From contig CAZEQJ010000019.1 in assembly GCA_964514385.1 (NCBI GenBank), forward strand, positions 1 through 59,256: DNA of 59,256 nt. Reading direction: 5' to 3'. Shown one piece after another: positions 16,426-23,752 of this stretch; the stretch's first letter is position 1, and each line of letters opens with the position of its first letter. The position numbers were made by a program, and so were the translations under genes. This stretch comes from CAZEQJ01 sp964514385 (lineage in GTDB: Bacteria > Bacteroidota > Bacteroidia > Cytophagales > Cyclobacteriaceae). The notes below the pieces were generated by a model. That model was given only the letters and a program-made list of their open reading frames with translations. It was not told the DNA's origin and did no database searches.

Positions 16426-17390
16426 TTTTCTAGCACAATGGCAAAGACCAATGGTGCTACAATGGTAGCATCCGATTCTATAATATATTTTGGTGTTGTA
16501 ATGTCCAGCTTTCCCCATGTAATCTTTTCATTGGGTACTGCCCCTGAATATGATCCATAGCTGGTAGTAGAATCACTGATCTGACAAAAGAAATTCCAGA
16601 ATGGTGTCTCTGTCCTTTCCATATCCTGATATAGCATGGGTACAACGCAAATCGGGAAATCCCCTGCGATACCACCACCGATCTGAAAAAAACCAATCCC
16701 TTCTGTCCCGGCTTCACGGGTGTAGTAATCTGCCAGGAACATCATATACTCAATTCCCCCTTTTACAACGGAGGGGTTTAGCTCACCCTTAATGCAGTAG
16801 CTGGCAAAAATATTGCCCATTGTACTGTCTTCCCAGCCTGGCACCACCATCGGGAGATTTTTTTCTGCTGCTGCAATCATCCAGCTGTTGGCTGGATCGA
16901 TTTCATAGCCTTCCTTCTCCAGCCTGCCGGATAAGATCAGCTGATACATATATTCATGTGGAAAATACCGCTCGCCTTTAGATTCTGCTTCTTTCCACAA
17001 TTCATAGATATGGCGCTGTAGTTTTCGGAATGCCTCCTCCTCAGGAATGCAGGTATCGGTAACCCTGTTGAGACCTTTCTCCAGAAGATCCCACTCCTGC
17101 TGGGGTGTGAGATCCCGCCAGTTTGGTATTCTCCGGTAATGGCTGTGTGCCACGAGGTTCATCAGGTCTTCTTCGAGGTTGGCGCCGGTACAGCTGATGA
17201 TGTGCACTTTATCTTTTCTGATCATTTCTGCCAGTGAAATACCCAGCTCAGCGGTAGACATGGCCCCTGCCAGGCTGATCAGCATTTTTTTTCCTGATTC
17301 GACGTGATTTTTGTAACCCTCGGCGGCTTCGATTAATGTGGCTGCATTAAAATGCCTGTAATGATGTTTTAAAAACGATGTGATTTCCAT
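16422..17390 (-). CDS. Deoxyhypusine synthase family protein
   Basis: 322 residues of the NAD-dependent deoxyhypusine synthase (DHS) fold. SLAGAMSTAELG, IISCTGANLEEDL, FFQIGGGIAGDFPICVVPML and SGAVPNEKITWGKLD match DHS blocks; the Lys in ITWGKLD is at the position of the catalytic Lys that carries the aminobutyl group in eukaryotic DHS (SWGKI). Bacteria lack eIF5A, so the substrate must be different, most plausibly a polyamine (homospermidine-type aminobutyl transfer); that is inference from the family. The gene directly abuts the stop of the OmpA/PD40 gene upstream (0 nt), so they share a transcript although they have no obvious functional link. Confidence 0.9.
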   Translation of the reverse strand: MEITSFLKHHYRHFNAATLIEAAEGYKNHVESGKKMLISLAGAMSTAELGISLAEMIRKDKVHIISCTGANLEEDLMNLVAHSHYRRIPNWRDLTPQQEWDLLEKGLNRVTDTCIPEEEAFRKLQRHIYELWKEAESKGERYFPHEYMYQLILSGRLEKEGYEIDPANSWMIAAAEKNLPMVVPGWEDSTMGNIFASYCIKGELNPSVVKGGIEYMMFLADYYTREAGTEGIGFFQIGGGIAGDFPICVVPMLYQDMERTETPFWNFFCQISDSTTSYGSYSGAVPNEKITWGKLDITTPKYIIESDATIVAPLVFAIVLEK

Positions 17391-18761
17391 TTAACGTATT
17401 CTTATTTCTACTCTTCTGTTTAGACGTCTTGTTTCTTCTGATGAGTTGTCAGCAATGGGCTTTCTGCCGCCAAAGCCTTTACCGGTTATTCGGTCTTCAT
17501 CAACGCCCTGACCTACCAGGTACGATTTAATCACCTCCACCCTTTCGCGTGAAAGTTCCAGGTTCAACCTTGCATTTCCTCTGCTGTCAGTATGACCGCG
17601 CAATTCAATTTCCAGGTCCTGATTGCGCTGCAAAGTAATCAACAGCTGGCGCAATGCTACATATGACTGTTCCAGCAGGACTGCTTTACCTTGTTCAAAT
17701 AATATATCCGGAAGCTGAATAATCGCACCTTTCTCCAGTGAAGAAAAAGTTAGGTCAACCACTGACGTATCAGCACGGGCCAATATACTAGTTTCCTGAT
17801 ACATGTAACCTACATTATTTACCCGAAAATCATATGAAACGCCTTCAATCAGATTTTCGAGCAAAAGTGGTTCTTCGCCAATAGCAACAGATGTCCAGTT
17901 GGTTTCATACGCCGGTTTGTATTCTGCAGTTCCCGGCTCGTTAGCCAATACATATATAAACCCATCGTTGGTAACCGATTCGTCGACTGTGTCGGTCAGA
18001 AAATTGAAACGATAGATATCAGCCATTTGGTTACTGTTTTTCGTAGAGGTATAATAGCCTGTGCGGTCCTCAAAACTCATGGTGAGGTAAGCCTCTCTGC
18101 CTTCTGTATTAATATTGGGCAATGGCTGAGGGGCTGTCCAGCTTCGCCACGAATCATCTAGCCGACGTGACATAAAAATATCAAAACTACCCTTACCACC
18201 ATGGCCATTGGAGGTAAAGAACAGCATTCTTCCATCTGGCGAAAGTACCGGAGAAAACTCATCCAATTGTGTGTTGATGCGACTGCCAAGGTTCACAGGC
18301 CCATTGTAGCGACCCGAAGCATCCCTACGCCAGACATAGATGTCATTTACACCATAGCTGTACTGCGATTCGATACTGAGCAGGATCACACCTAACTTTT
18401 CATCAATATACCCTGAAAAATCACCTGAGTAATTATTGAATGGTGGAAGTCTTAAAGTGGATGCTTCACCATTGTAGAATGTGAGCCTGTGTGGATTATG
18501 CAGTACTATACCCTCGAATGACGTAATCTGGGTGGCTGTATCAAGGTAGTGAATAGCCGGGTTTTCTTTTAGATTACGGTTAAAATATAACGTATCTCCC
18601 ACAAGTGATAAGTGGGACTCGTCTGCGGATGTCTCAGTAATTTGCTGTATATTTATTACAGAAAATGGTTGTGCCATTAGCTTACCGCATAGCAATGTAA
18701 TCATCAGGATAAAATTTATCCTCGTGAAGTAACGGTATATAGAAAAAAAACGTACTTTCAT
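17391..18761 (-). CDS. OmpA-family protein with PD40 beta-propeller
   Basis: 456 residues. Signal peptide (about residues 14-31, ending KLMAQ). The middle part carries PD40/WD40-like repeats: DEFSPVLSPDGRMLFFTSN with GHGGKGSFDIFMSRR is the clearest (residues about 175-205). The C-terminal 110 residues form an OmpA peptidoglycan-binding domain: ELRGHTDSRGNARLNLELS and DRITGKGFGGRKPIADN, with the Asp and Arg of the diaminopimelate pocket (TD..G...N..LS..R) present. The protein probably links the outer membrane to peptidoglycan, as PorE-type components do in T9SS organisms, but identity with PorE is not established. Confidence 0.9.
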   Translation of the reverse strand: MKVRFFSIYRYFTRINFILMITLLCGKLMAQPFSVINIQQITETSADESHLSLVGDTLYFNRNLKENPAIHYLDTATQITSFEGIVLHNPHRLTFYNGEASTLRLPPFNNYSGDFSGYIDEKLGVILLSIESQYSYGVNDIYVWRRDASGRYNGPVNLGSRINTQLDEFSPVLSPDGRMLFFTSNGHGGKGSFDIFMSRRLDDSWRSWTAPQPLPNINTEGREAYLTMSFEDRTGYYTSTKNSNQMADIYRFNFLTDTVDESVTNDGFIYVLANEPGTAEYKPAYETNWTSVAIGEEPLLLENLIEGVSYDFRVNNVGYMYQETSILARADTSVVDLTFSSLEKGAIIQLPDILFEQGKAVLLEQSYVALRQLLITLQRNQDLEIELRGHTDSRGNARLNLELSRERVEVIKSYLVGQGVDEDRITGKGFGGRKPIADNSSEETRRLNRRVEIRIR

Positions 18762-18839
18762 CTAAATTTACCTAGATATAGTTCAATTTAAATATAAATT
18801 TTTAAATATTTACAGTACAAGAATAACAAATAAAAACAC

Positions 18840-19373
18840 ATGAAAAGAGTTCTATTTAATCTTAGTTTAATTGGTGTTTTATTCTTTGGTATGGCGATCA
18901 GCTGCGAAGAAGAAGACCTGACTGTTGACGTAAGTTCTCAGATCGTAAAAGATTTTGAGATTTCCACCGGAGATATCACCGGCACATATACTGTTTCTGA
19001 ATCCGGATTGGTTGACCTCAGCGATGTAGAGGAGTTATCTGATCTGAATGACCTGGAAATTAAATCCGTGAAGGTTCGTATCCTCGAATTGGATGCACCC
19101 AATGATGCGGTAGGTTCATTAAGCCTGAGTGTAACCTCTCAGGATGGCAGCACAACATTTTTTGATGAGGTTTTTGCTGATAACGATCCATTGGCTGATT
19201 TCGCAAATGAGTTTACACTGACCATTGACCTCGCTGATCTCGAGGCTGTGGCAGCAGAATTGCTTGAGGCAGGTGTTGTAAACGCAAGTGTTGACGGCTC
19301 GATAAGCGGTCTTCCGGTAACAGGCACTTTGAGAGTGATCGTAGATGTAAAGGGAAATAAGCCCTTACTTTAA
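18840..19373 (+). CDS. Lipoprotein of unknown function
   Basis: 177 residues. Lipobox FGMAISC (Cys22) followed by EEED, a surface-export-like acidic signal. The mature part is beta-rich and strongly acidic with Asp/Leu/Val alternation, suggesting an Ig-like sandwich. No family recognised. It stands alone between divergent and convergent neighbours and ends at a bidirectional terminator. Confidence 0.7.
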   Translation: MKRVLFNLSLIGVLFFGMAISCEEEDLTVDVSSQIVKDFEISTGDITGTYTVSESGLVDLSDVEELSDLNDLEIKSVKVRILELDAPNDAVGSLSLSVTSQDGSTTFFDEVFADNDPLADFANEFTLTIDLADLEAVAAELLEAGVVNASVDGSISGLPVTGTLRVIVDVKGNKPLL

Positions 19374-19390
19374 TTGATAACAAAATCAAC

Positions 19391-19423
19391 AAAGCCATCC
19401 GTGTAACGCGGATGGCTTTTTTT
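19391..19423. terminator. Bidirectional intrinsic terminator
   Basis: AAAGCCATCCG (19391-19401) pairs with CGGATGGCTTT (19409-19419), followed by a T-tract. It lies between the convergent lipoprotein and universal stress protein genes. Confidence 0.85.
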
Positions 19424-20186
19424 ATATCTTGTAGACGATCAGGGGATAGTCTATCATATAGCTGAGTCGTTTGGTCACCGAGCGATGAAAAAGCTGCTCA
19501 ATCCCTTTTCTGTGATAACTGGACAGCGCAAGCAGATCGGCCTCTTTCTCATTCATATAGGTATCGATGCCGTGTTCGACGTCACCATCATAATAGAATG
19601 ACTCTACGGTAAGACGACTATAGTATACCGCATCTTTAAGTTCATCCCGGAATTTCTCAAATTTCTTTTCATTTAGCTTGTGGTGAACATGTACTACCTT
19701 CACAAAAGCATTCATTTCAGATGCTAAAGCACATACCAGCTGTATTTTCCGGATATCTTCTGTGATCAGATTCGTCGCATAGACGATATGACGAATACCA
19801 TGAAACCTTGCTTTACTGGGAATACAGTAGACATTTTTGGTCGAATGCTCCAATACCTGAACTGTATTGCTACCGATATAAGCCTCTTCTACATCCCTGG
19901 CACCAGAAGTGCCCATGATGATGTAACTAACATCTTCCTGATCGGCATATTTGACGATTGCATTCGCCACTTTGCCGGTTATAAGCTTATGATGAATCTC
20001 CAGTGAAGTCTCTTTTGATATCTCATCCTTAAGTGCCTCCAGCTTTATCGTAGCCTCTTCTTCGTCCTCACGGGTAATATGCACCATGTGCAACTCCATA
20101 GTCAGGGCTTCACAGAATCTTACAGCAAATTCCAGTGCATTGATCGATGTCTCTGAAAAATCTACCGGACAAATAACCTTCTTCAT
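19422..20186 (-). CDS. Universal stress protein, tandem UspA domains
   Basis: 254 residues, two UspA domains. The first (residues 1-125) begins KKVICPVDFSETSINALEFA and contains IIMGTSGA with GSNTV nine residues on, the intact G-2x-G-9x-G(S/T) ATP-binding motif. The second (about 130-254) keeps the fold (IRHIVYATNLITEDIRKIQLV) but its corresponding loop (LLALSSYHRKGIEQLFHRS) has lost the glycines, so only the first half is expected to bind nucleotide. Cytoplasmic. Located 33 nt downstream of the DNA glycosylase gene in the same orientation, possibly one stress-related unit. Confidence 0.93.
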   Translation of the reverse strand: MKKVICPVDFSETSINALEFAVRFCEALTMELHMVHITREDEEEATIKLEALKDEISKETSLEIHHKLITGKVANAIVKYADQEDVSYIIMGTSGARDVEEAYIGSNTVQVLEHSTKNVYCIPSKARFHGIRHIVYATNLITEDIRKIQLVCALASEMNAFVKVVHVHHKLNEKKFEKFRDELKDAVYYSRLTVESFYYDGDVEHGIDTYMNEKEADLLALSSYHRKGIEQLFHRSVTKRLSYMIDYPLIVYKI

Positions 20187-20219
20187 AATGGCTAATATAA
20201 TACAGTGCGGAATAAGTTG

Positions 20220-20822
20220 TTACCTTTTTGAAATATAATCGCTACCTGTGATATAAAAGCGCCATGGCAGCAGGGCATCTTCTTCAGCATAATCTATCCC
20301 TATTCTTGTAGAGGTAAAAATTTCATCATCCGGGATCGTTTTATATTCTTCCATCCATACTTCATCTGATTCATATAAATCCATACCGTTATGCATTTTT
20401 GTGAGTCCCATTGCCTGGGTGAATTTCCCGGGGCCAGTCAGTAAATGCCGCAGATTAGTCAGTTTCCTCCTGCTTTGCATGATATCTATGCCTTCCAACG
20501 GCTCTGCAGACCGTATCAATACGGCATCTGGATTTCCTTTGGTATTGGTGATGATGTTAAACATAAAATGAATGCCGTAAACCATATAGACATACGAATA
20601 GCCCCCCTCTTCAAAAAATATCCGTGTCCTTTCGGTATGGCGGCTGAGGTAGGCGTGGCACGCCTTGTCAAGATGACCGGAATAGGCTTCCGTTTCCGTG
20701 ATAATAGCTGATGTGAGCTGCCCGTTGAAGTTTGTGACAATTACTTTTCCTAACAGGTCGCGTGCAACTGCTACCACATTCGTTCTCCGATAAAATTCAG
20801 ACTTAATTTTCGGCCTGCGCAC
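20220..20822 (-). CDS. mpg: 3-methyladenine DNA glycosylase (AAG/MPG family)
   Basis: 200 residues. ARDLLGKVIV, ITETEAYSGHLDKACHAY, YVYMVYGIHFMFNI, AVLIRSAEPLEG and LLTGPGKFTQAMGL are the successive AAG signatures. The Glu in ETEAY (residue 45) is the general base that activates water for excision of alkylated purines; the YVYMVYG block forms the DNA-intercalating pocket. First step of base-excision repair in the cytoplasm. The residue run after HAY differs from the common GRT(K/R)RN but keeps the R-T-R pattern. Divergent from the DUF2911 gene with a 42-bp spacer. Confidence 0.95.
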   Translation of the reverse strand: MRRPKIKSEFYRRTNVVAVARDLLGKVIVTNFNGQLTSAIITETEAYSGHLDKACHAYLSRHTERTRIFFEEGGYSYVYMVYGIHFMFNIITNTKGNPDAVLIRSAEPLEGIDIMQSRRKLTNLRHLLTGPGKFTQAMGLTKMHNGMDLYESDEVWMEEYKTIPDDEIFTSTRIGIDYAEEDALLPWRFYITGSDYISKR

Positions 20823-20832
20823 GATTTATTTT

Positions 20833-20840
20833 TAGTTTTG
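20833..20840 (+). promoter_or_regulatory. Promoter -7 element of the DUF2911 gene
   Basis: TAGTTTTG matches TAnnTTTG and sits 24 bp before the ATG at 20865. It makes an in-frame upstream start (20838) impossible because that codon is inside the element. The -33 region (TTTTCG around 20807) is weak. Confidence 0.6.
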
Positions 20841-20864
20841 CAACGGAAAACTAATCTTAAAAAG

Positions 20865-21713
20865 ATGAAAAAAACAATTATAATCCTTGTGCTGATCGTA
20901 AGCATCACAATTACTCAGGCACAGATCACTTTACCACAGCCTAGTCCTACTATAGCTGTAACTCAAAATGTAGGGTTATCTAAAATAGAACTATCCTATT
21001 CTCGTCCCGGCATGAAGGAAAGATCTGTCTTCGGCGGATTGGTACCTTATGGTGAGTTATGGCGTACTGGTGCCAATCAGGCTACGAAATTCACTTTCTC
21101 CGATGATGTAATCATTGAGGGTACTGAGGTTCCTGCAGGTCAGTATGCTTTGTTTTCTATACCTGGAAAAGACGAATGGACCGTTATTTTCAATAAAAAT
21201 GTACAACAGTCAGGTGTAGCAAGCTATGAAGAAAACCTGGATGCGGTACGGTTTACGGTGCCGGCGAATACAGTAGATTATACGCGTGAGTCGTTCACTA
21301 TTGATTTCACAAACTTCAGAAATGATGGCGTCACCGTGCTGATTGGCTGGGAAAATACGGAAGTCACTTTTGATATTACCGTACCTTATAAAGAAAAGGT
21401 AGAAGCATCTATCGAGGCGACTTTAAACCCTGAGGTAAATCCTTTCGATTATTATCAGGCAGCGATGTACTACCTTGATCAGGGTGAAAACCTGGAAACT
21501 GCATTAAGCTATGTGGATAAGGCTTTGGAATCTTATGGCAGCCGGAACGTTTACTGGATGCATCATCAGCGTGCTAACATTCTCGCAGCACTTGGCCGCT
21601 ACAAAGAAGCCATTAAGGTGGCAGAAAAGTCGATGGAGCTGGCTGAAGAAGCAGGTAATCCTGACTACGTACGACTCAACACCAATTCCATTTCAAAATG
21701 GAAAAAAATGTAA
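20865..21713 (+). CDS. DUF2911 domain protein with C-terminal TPR
   Basis: 282 residues from ATG 20865. Signal peptide KKTIIILVLIVSITITQAQ. The DUF2911 domain (about residues 20-170) shows VGLSKIELSYSRPGMKER, VPYGELWRTGANQATKF and VPAGQYALFSIPGKDEW. The C-terminal third contains TPR-like helices (DYYQAAMYYLDQGENLETALS and ANILAALGRYKEAIKVAEKS). A widespread Bacteroidota exported protein of unknown role. A promoter -7 box directly upstream defines the start. Ends at a strong bidirectional terminator. Confidence 0.9.
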   Translation: MKKTIIILVLIVSITITQAQITLPQPSPTIAVTQNVGLSKIELSYSRPGMKERSVFGGLVPYGELWRTGANQATKFTFSDDVIIEGTEVPAGQYALFSIPGKDEWTVIFNKNVQQSGVASYEENLDAVRFTVPANTVDYTRESFTIDFTNFRNDGVTVLIGWENTEVTFDITVPYKEKVEASIEATLNPEVNPFDYYQAAMYYLDQGENLETALSYVDKALESYGSRNVYWMHHQRANILAALGRYKEAIKVAEKSMELAEEAGNPDYVRLNTNSISKWKKM

Positions 21714-21724
21714 CCAGAAATTTT

Positions 21725-21754
21725 AATCCCGGTACTGAGTACCGGGATTTTTTT
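21725..21754. terminator. Bidirectional intrinsic terminator
   Basis: AATCCCGGTAC (21725-21735), loop TGA, GTACCGGGATT (21739-21749), then a run of T. It separates the convergent DUF2911 and symporter genes. Confidence 0.88.
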
Positions 21755-23405
21755 ATTTCCCTGAAGGCCATAGCCATTGCAGGACCATGGCAATAACAAT
21801 CACTAGCCCACACCCCACGAAGTTGAATAGCAAATACCCCAGATCGGTAAAATAAAACAGATAAAATACGATTGCTTCCGAAATCAGTGCAGCCACAAAT
21901 ACGGCATTACCCTTAACAAACCGAATAAAAAAGGCTACCAGAAATACACCCAGTATAGTGCCATAGAATAACGACCCGAGGATATTAATAGCTTCAATAA
22001 GATTGTCAAAAAGATTGGCAAACGTTGCAAACAGTATTGCTATAACACCCCAGGTAAAGGTTATCCATTTACTTATCCGCACATCATCCATTTCTTTTCG
22101 GGTAAACATTTTCACGTAATCTACCATGGTGGTCGAAGCGAGGGCATTCAATTCAGATGATGTGGATGACATCGCCCCTGAAAAAATCATGGCAAGTAAC
22201 AGGCCCACTATGCCTACTGGCAGATGCTCCATCACAAACGTGATAAAAACATAATCAGTATCCTCTGTTTCAAGATTTGCATTCACTTTTTGCATCACTG
22301 TTTTAGCCTCATTGCGGATATTCAATTCCTGCTGATATAAGTTGAAAGCTACTTCCGGGCTACCATTATCCTGCAGGAGCTTATTTACCTCCTCCTGCTT
22401 CAAGGCATGTGTTTCTTTATATTCCTCTTGCAGCGACTGCCATTCATTGCCATAGGATGACTCCATGACCTGCGATGCTGCTGCCTTATTAAAAAACATG
22501 GGTGGTGTGTTGAAAATGTAAAATACAAAGACCATCACACCTATCAGCAGAATGAAAAACTGCATCGGTATTTTGATCAGTCCATTCATCATTAATCCAA
22601 GACGACTGGCAGCCATATTTTTACCCGTCAGATATCGCTGTACCTGCGACTGATCCGTGCCGAAATACGAGAGCATCAGAAAAAAACCGCCAATAATGCC
22701 GCTAAATACATTATACCGGTTATTCAGGTCAAATTTAAAGTCAATGATGTTCATTTTCTCAAACGTCCCAGCTACCTGTAATGTATCCATAAAGCCGACA
22801 CCTTCCGGCATTTTCCAGAGGAGAACTCCAAAAACCACAAAGAGACCAAGAAATATGACAAACATCTGTTGCTTCTGTGTTTGCCCTACAGCCTTGCTGC
22901 CACCGGATACCGTGTAAAGAATGACAAGGGAACCAATAATGAGATTAGTAATAAATAGTGGCCAACTCAGTATGGTGCTTAATATTATAGAAGGCGCATA
23001 TATCGTAATACCTGTTGCCAGACCTCGCTGTATGAGAAACAATCCGGCAGTCAGCAGGCGTGTTTTACGATCGAAGCGATTTTCCAGAAACTCGTAGGCG
23101 GTATAGACTTTCAGACGGTAATAAACCGGAATAAAGAAGATGGAAATAACGATCATCGCAAGTGGCAGGCCGAAATAAAATTGCACAAACCCCATACCCG
23201 ACTCATAGGCCTGACCGGGTGTGGAGAGAAATGTTATGGCACTGGCCTGAGTAGCCATTACTGAAAGTCCGATAGTAGACCATGAAAAGGAGTTGCCACC
23301 TCGAAAATAGTCTTCAAGACTCTGCTGCTTTCTGGTTTTGTAGTACCCGTATACCACAATTAAACCTATGGTGCCGAATAAGACAATCCAATCGATAGGA
23401 TTCAT
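21753..23405 (-). CDS. Sodium:solute symporter (SSS family)
   Basis: About 550 residues from the ATG at 23405 (MNPIDWIVLFGTIGLIVVYG). SSS family transporters use the sodium gradient to import sugars, amino acids or vitamins across the inner membrane. Signatures: WSTIGLSVMATQASAITFLS in TM2, FFLMLSYFGTDQSQVQRYLTGKN, and FSGAMSSTSSELNALAS, where the Ser/Thr of the Na2 site are present. A long hydrophilic loop between later helices (about residues 345-405) is rich in Glu and Gln. Substrate unknown. The longer in-frame extension to 23489 is rejected because it is a different-frame shadow of the upstream microprotein gene, whose stop overlaps this ATG by 4 nt. Confidence 0.92.
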   Translation of the reverse strand: MNPIDWIVLFGTIGLIVVYGYYKTRKQQSLEDYFRGGNSFSWSTIGLSVMATQASAITFLSTPGQAYESGMGFVQFYFGLPLAMIVISIFFIPVYYRLKVYTAYEFLENRFDRKTRLLTAGLFLIQRGLATGITIYAPSIILSTILSWPLFITNLIIGSLVILYTVSGGSKAVGQTQKQQMFVIFLGLFVVFGVLLWKMPEGVGFMDTLQVAGTFEKMNIIDFKFDLNNRYNVFSGIIGGFFLMLSYFGTDQSQVQRYLTGKNMAASRLGLMMNGLIKIPMQFFILLIGVMVFVFYIFNTPPMFFNKAAASQVMESSYGNEWQSLQEEYKETHALKQEEVNKLLQDNGSPEVAFNLYQQELNIRNEAKTVMQKVNANLETEDTDYVFITFVMEHLPVGIVGLLLAMIFSGAMSSTSSELNALASTTMVDYVKMFTRKEMDDVRISKWITFTWGVIAILFATFANLFDNLIEAINILGSLFYGTILGVFLVAFFIRFVKGNAVFVAALISEAIVFYLFYFTDLGYLLFNFVGCGLVIVIAMVLQWLWPSGK

Positions 23406-23524
23406 AAAGTAAATGCTTTTGAAATGATGAAATACACTATGATCTGCAATACCAGAGCGAGCACAAGTAGAATATACCACCTCCTCCAATTAATCGTTTT
23501 TTGATCTGTTGGTTTTTTATTCAT
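23402..23524 (-). CDS. 40-residue single-pass membrane microprotein coupled to the symporter
   Basis: Small ORF found by reading the minus strand upstream of the symporter. It starts at ATG 23524, encodes 40 residues and stops at TGA 23402-23404, overlapping the symporter ATG in an ATGA. Residues 1-16 are polar and basic (Lys, Arg, three Trp in the 13-16 region include WRRW), residues 17-36 form one hydrophobic helix (YILLVLALVLQIIVYFII), followed by a short SKAFTL tail. A strong AGGAGG-like purine run lies inside it (coding for the RR). The architecture (N-terminal positive charges, one TM, tight coupling) suggests a small accessory subunit of the symporter. No family recognised; expression is not proven. 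Confidence 0.65.
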   Translation of the reverse strand: MNKKPTDQKTINWRRWYILLVLALVLQIIVYFIISKAFTL

Positions 23525-23549
23525 TTTTTAGTATTTACTATCTATTTCA

Positions 23550-23632
23550 TTGATCAAAACGGTAGAATAAACTGATTTTGAACATTTATGAAGATTTTTC
23601 TTGACCCTTACGGAAATAGGTCGGTACTTTGA
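23550..23632 (+). promoter_or_regulatory. Candidate promoter and leader-peptide region of the ilv operon
   Basis: TTG (23550-23552)-N20-TGATTTTG (23573-23580) is one mismatch from TAnnTTTG. A second candidate is TTGACC (23601)-N-TACTTTG (23625-23631). A possible leader ORF runs 23588-23632 (14 codons, ATG to TGA) containing ATT, CTT, GTA and CTT, i.e. four branched-chain codons. All three assignments are tentative. Confidence 0.35.
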
Positions 23633-23684
23633 AATCTAAAGCGAAGTAAAATAAATTTTCGCTATAAATTAAGGTATTCGTGAT

Positions 23685-23718
23685 AAGGGGCCGTTTCCCA
23701 TGGGAAACGGCCCCTTTT
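23685..23718 (+). terminator. Strong palindromic terminator/attenuator in the ilv leader
   Basis: A perfect 32-nt palindrome: AAGGGGCCGTTTCCCA and its exact complement (23685-23716), running into TTTTGC. It lies upstream of ilvD in the spacer between divergent genes, so it does not end any annotated gene. A smaller stem AGCGAA/TTCGCT (23640-23645 with 23658-23663) precedes it. The layout fits transcription attenuation of the ilv operon. Confidence 0.7.
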
Positions 23719-23752
23719 GCGTATTAAGGATCATAAACAAACATTTGTTAGG

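Noticed and set aside
23406..23489. N-terminal extension of the symporter to 23489
   Set aside because: Unconserved sequence in a different frame over the 40-residue microprotein; the symporter family begins at MN.IDW.
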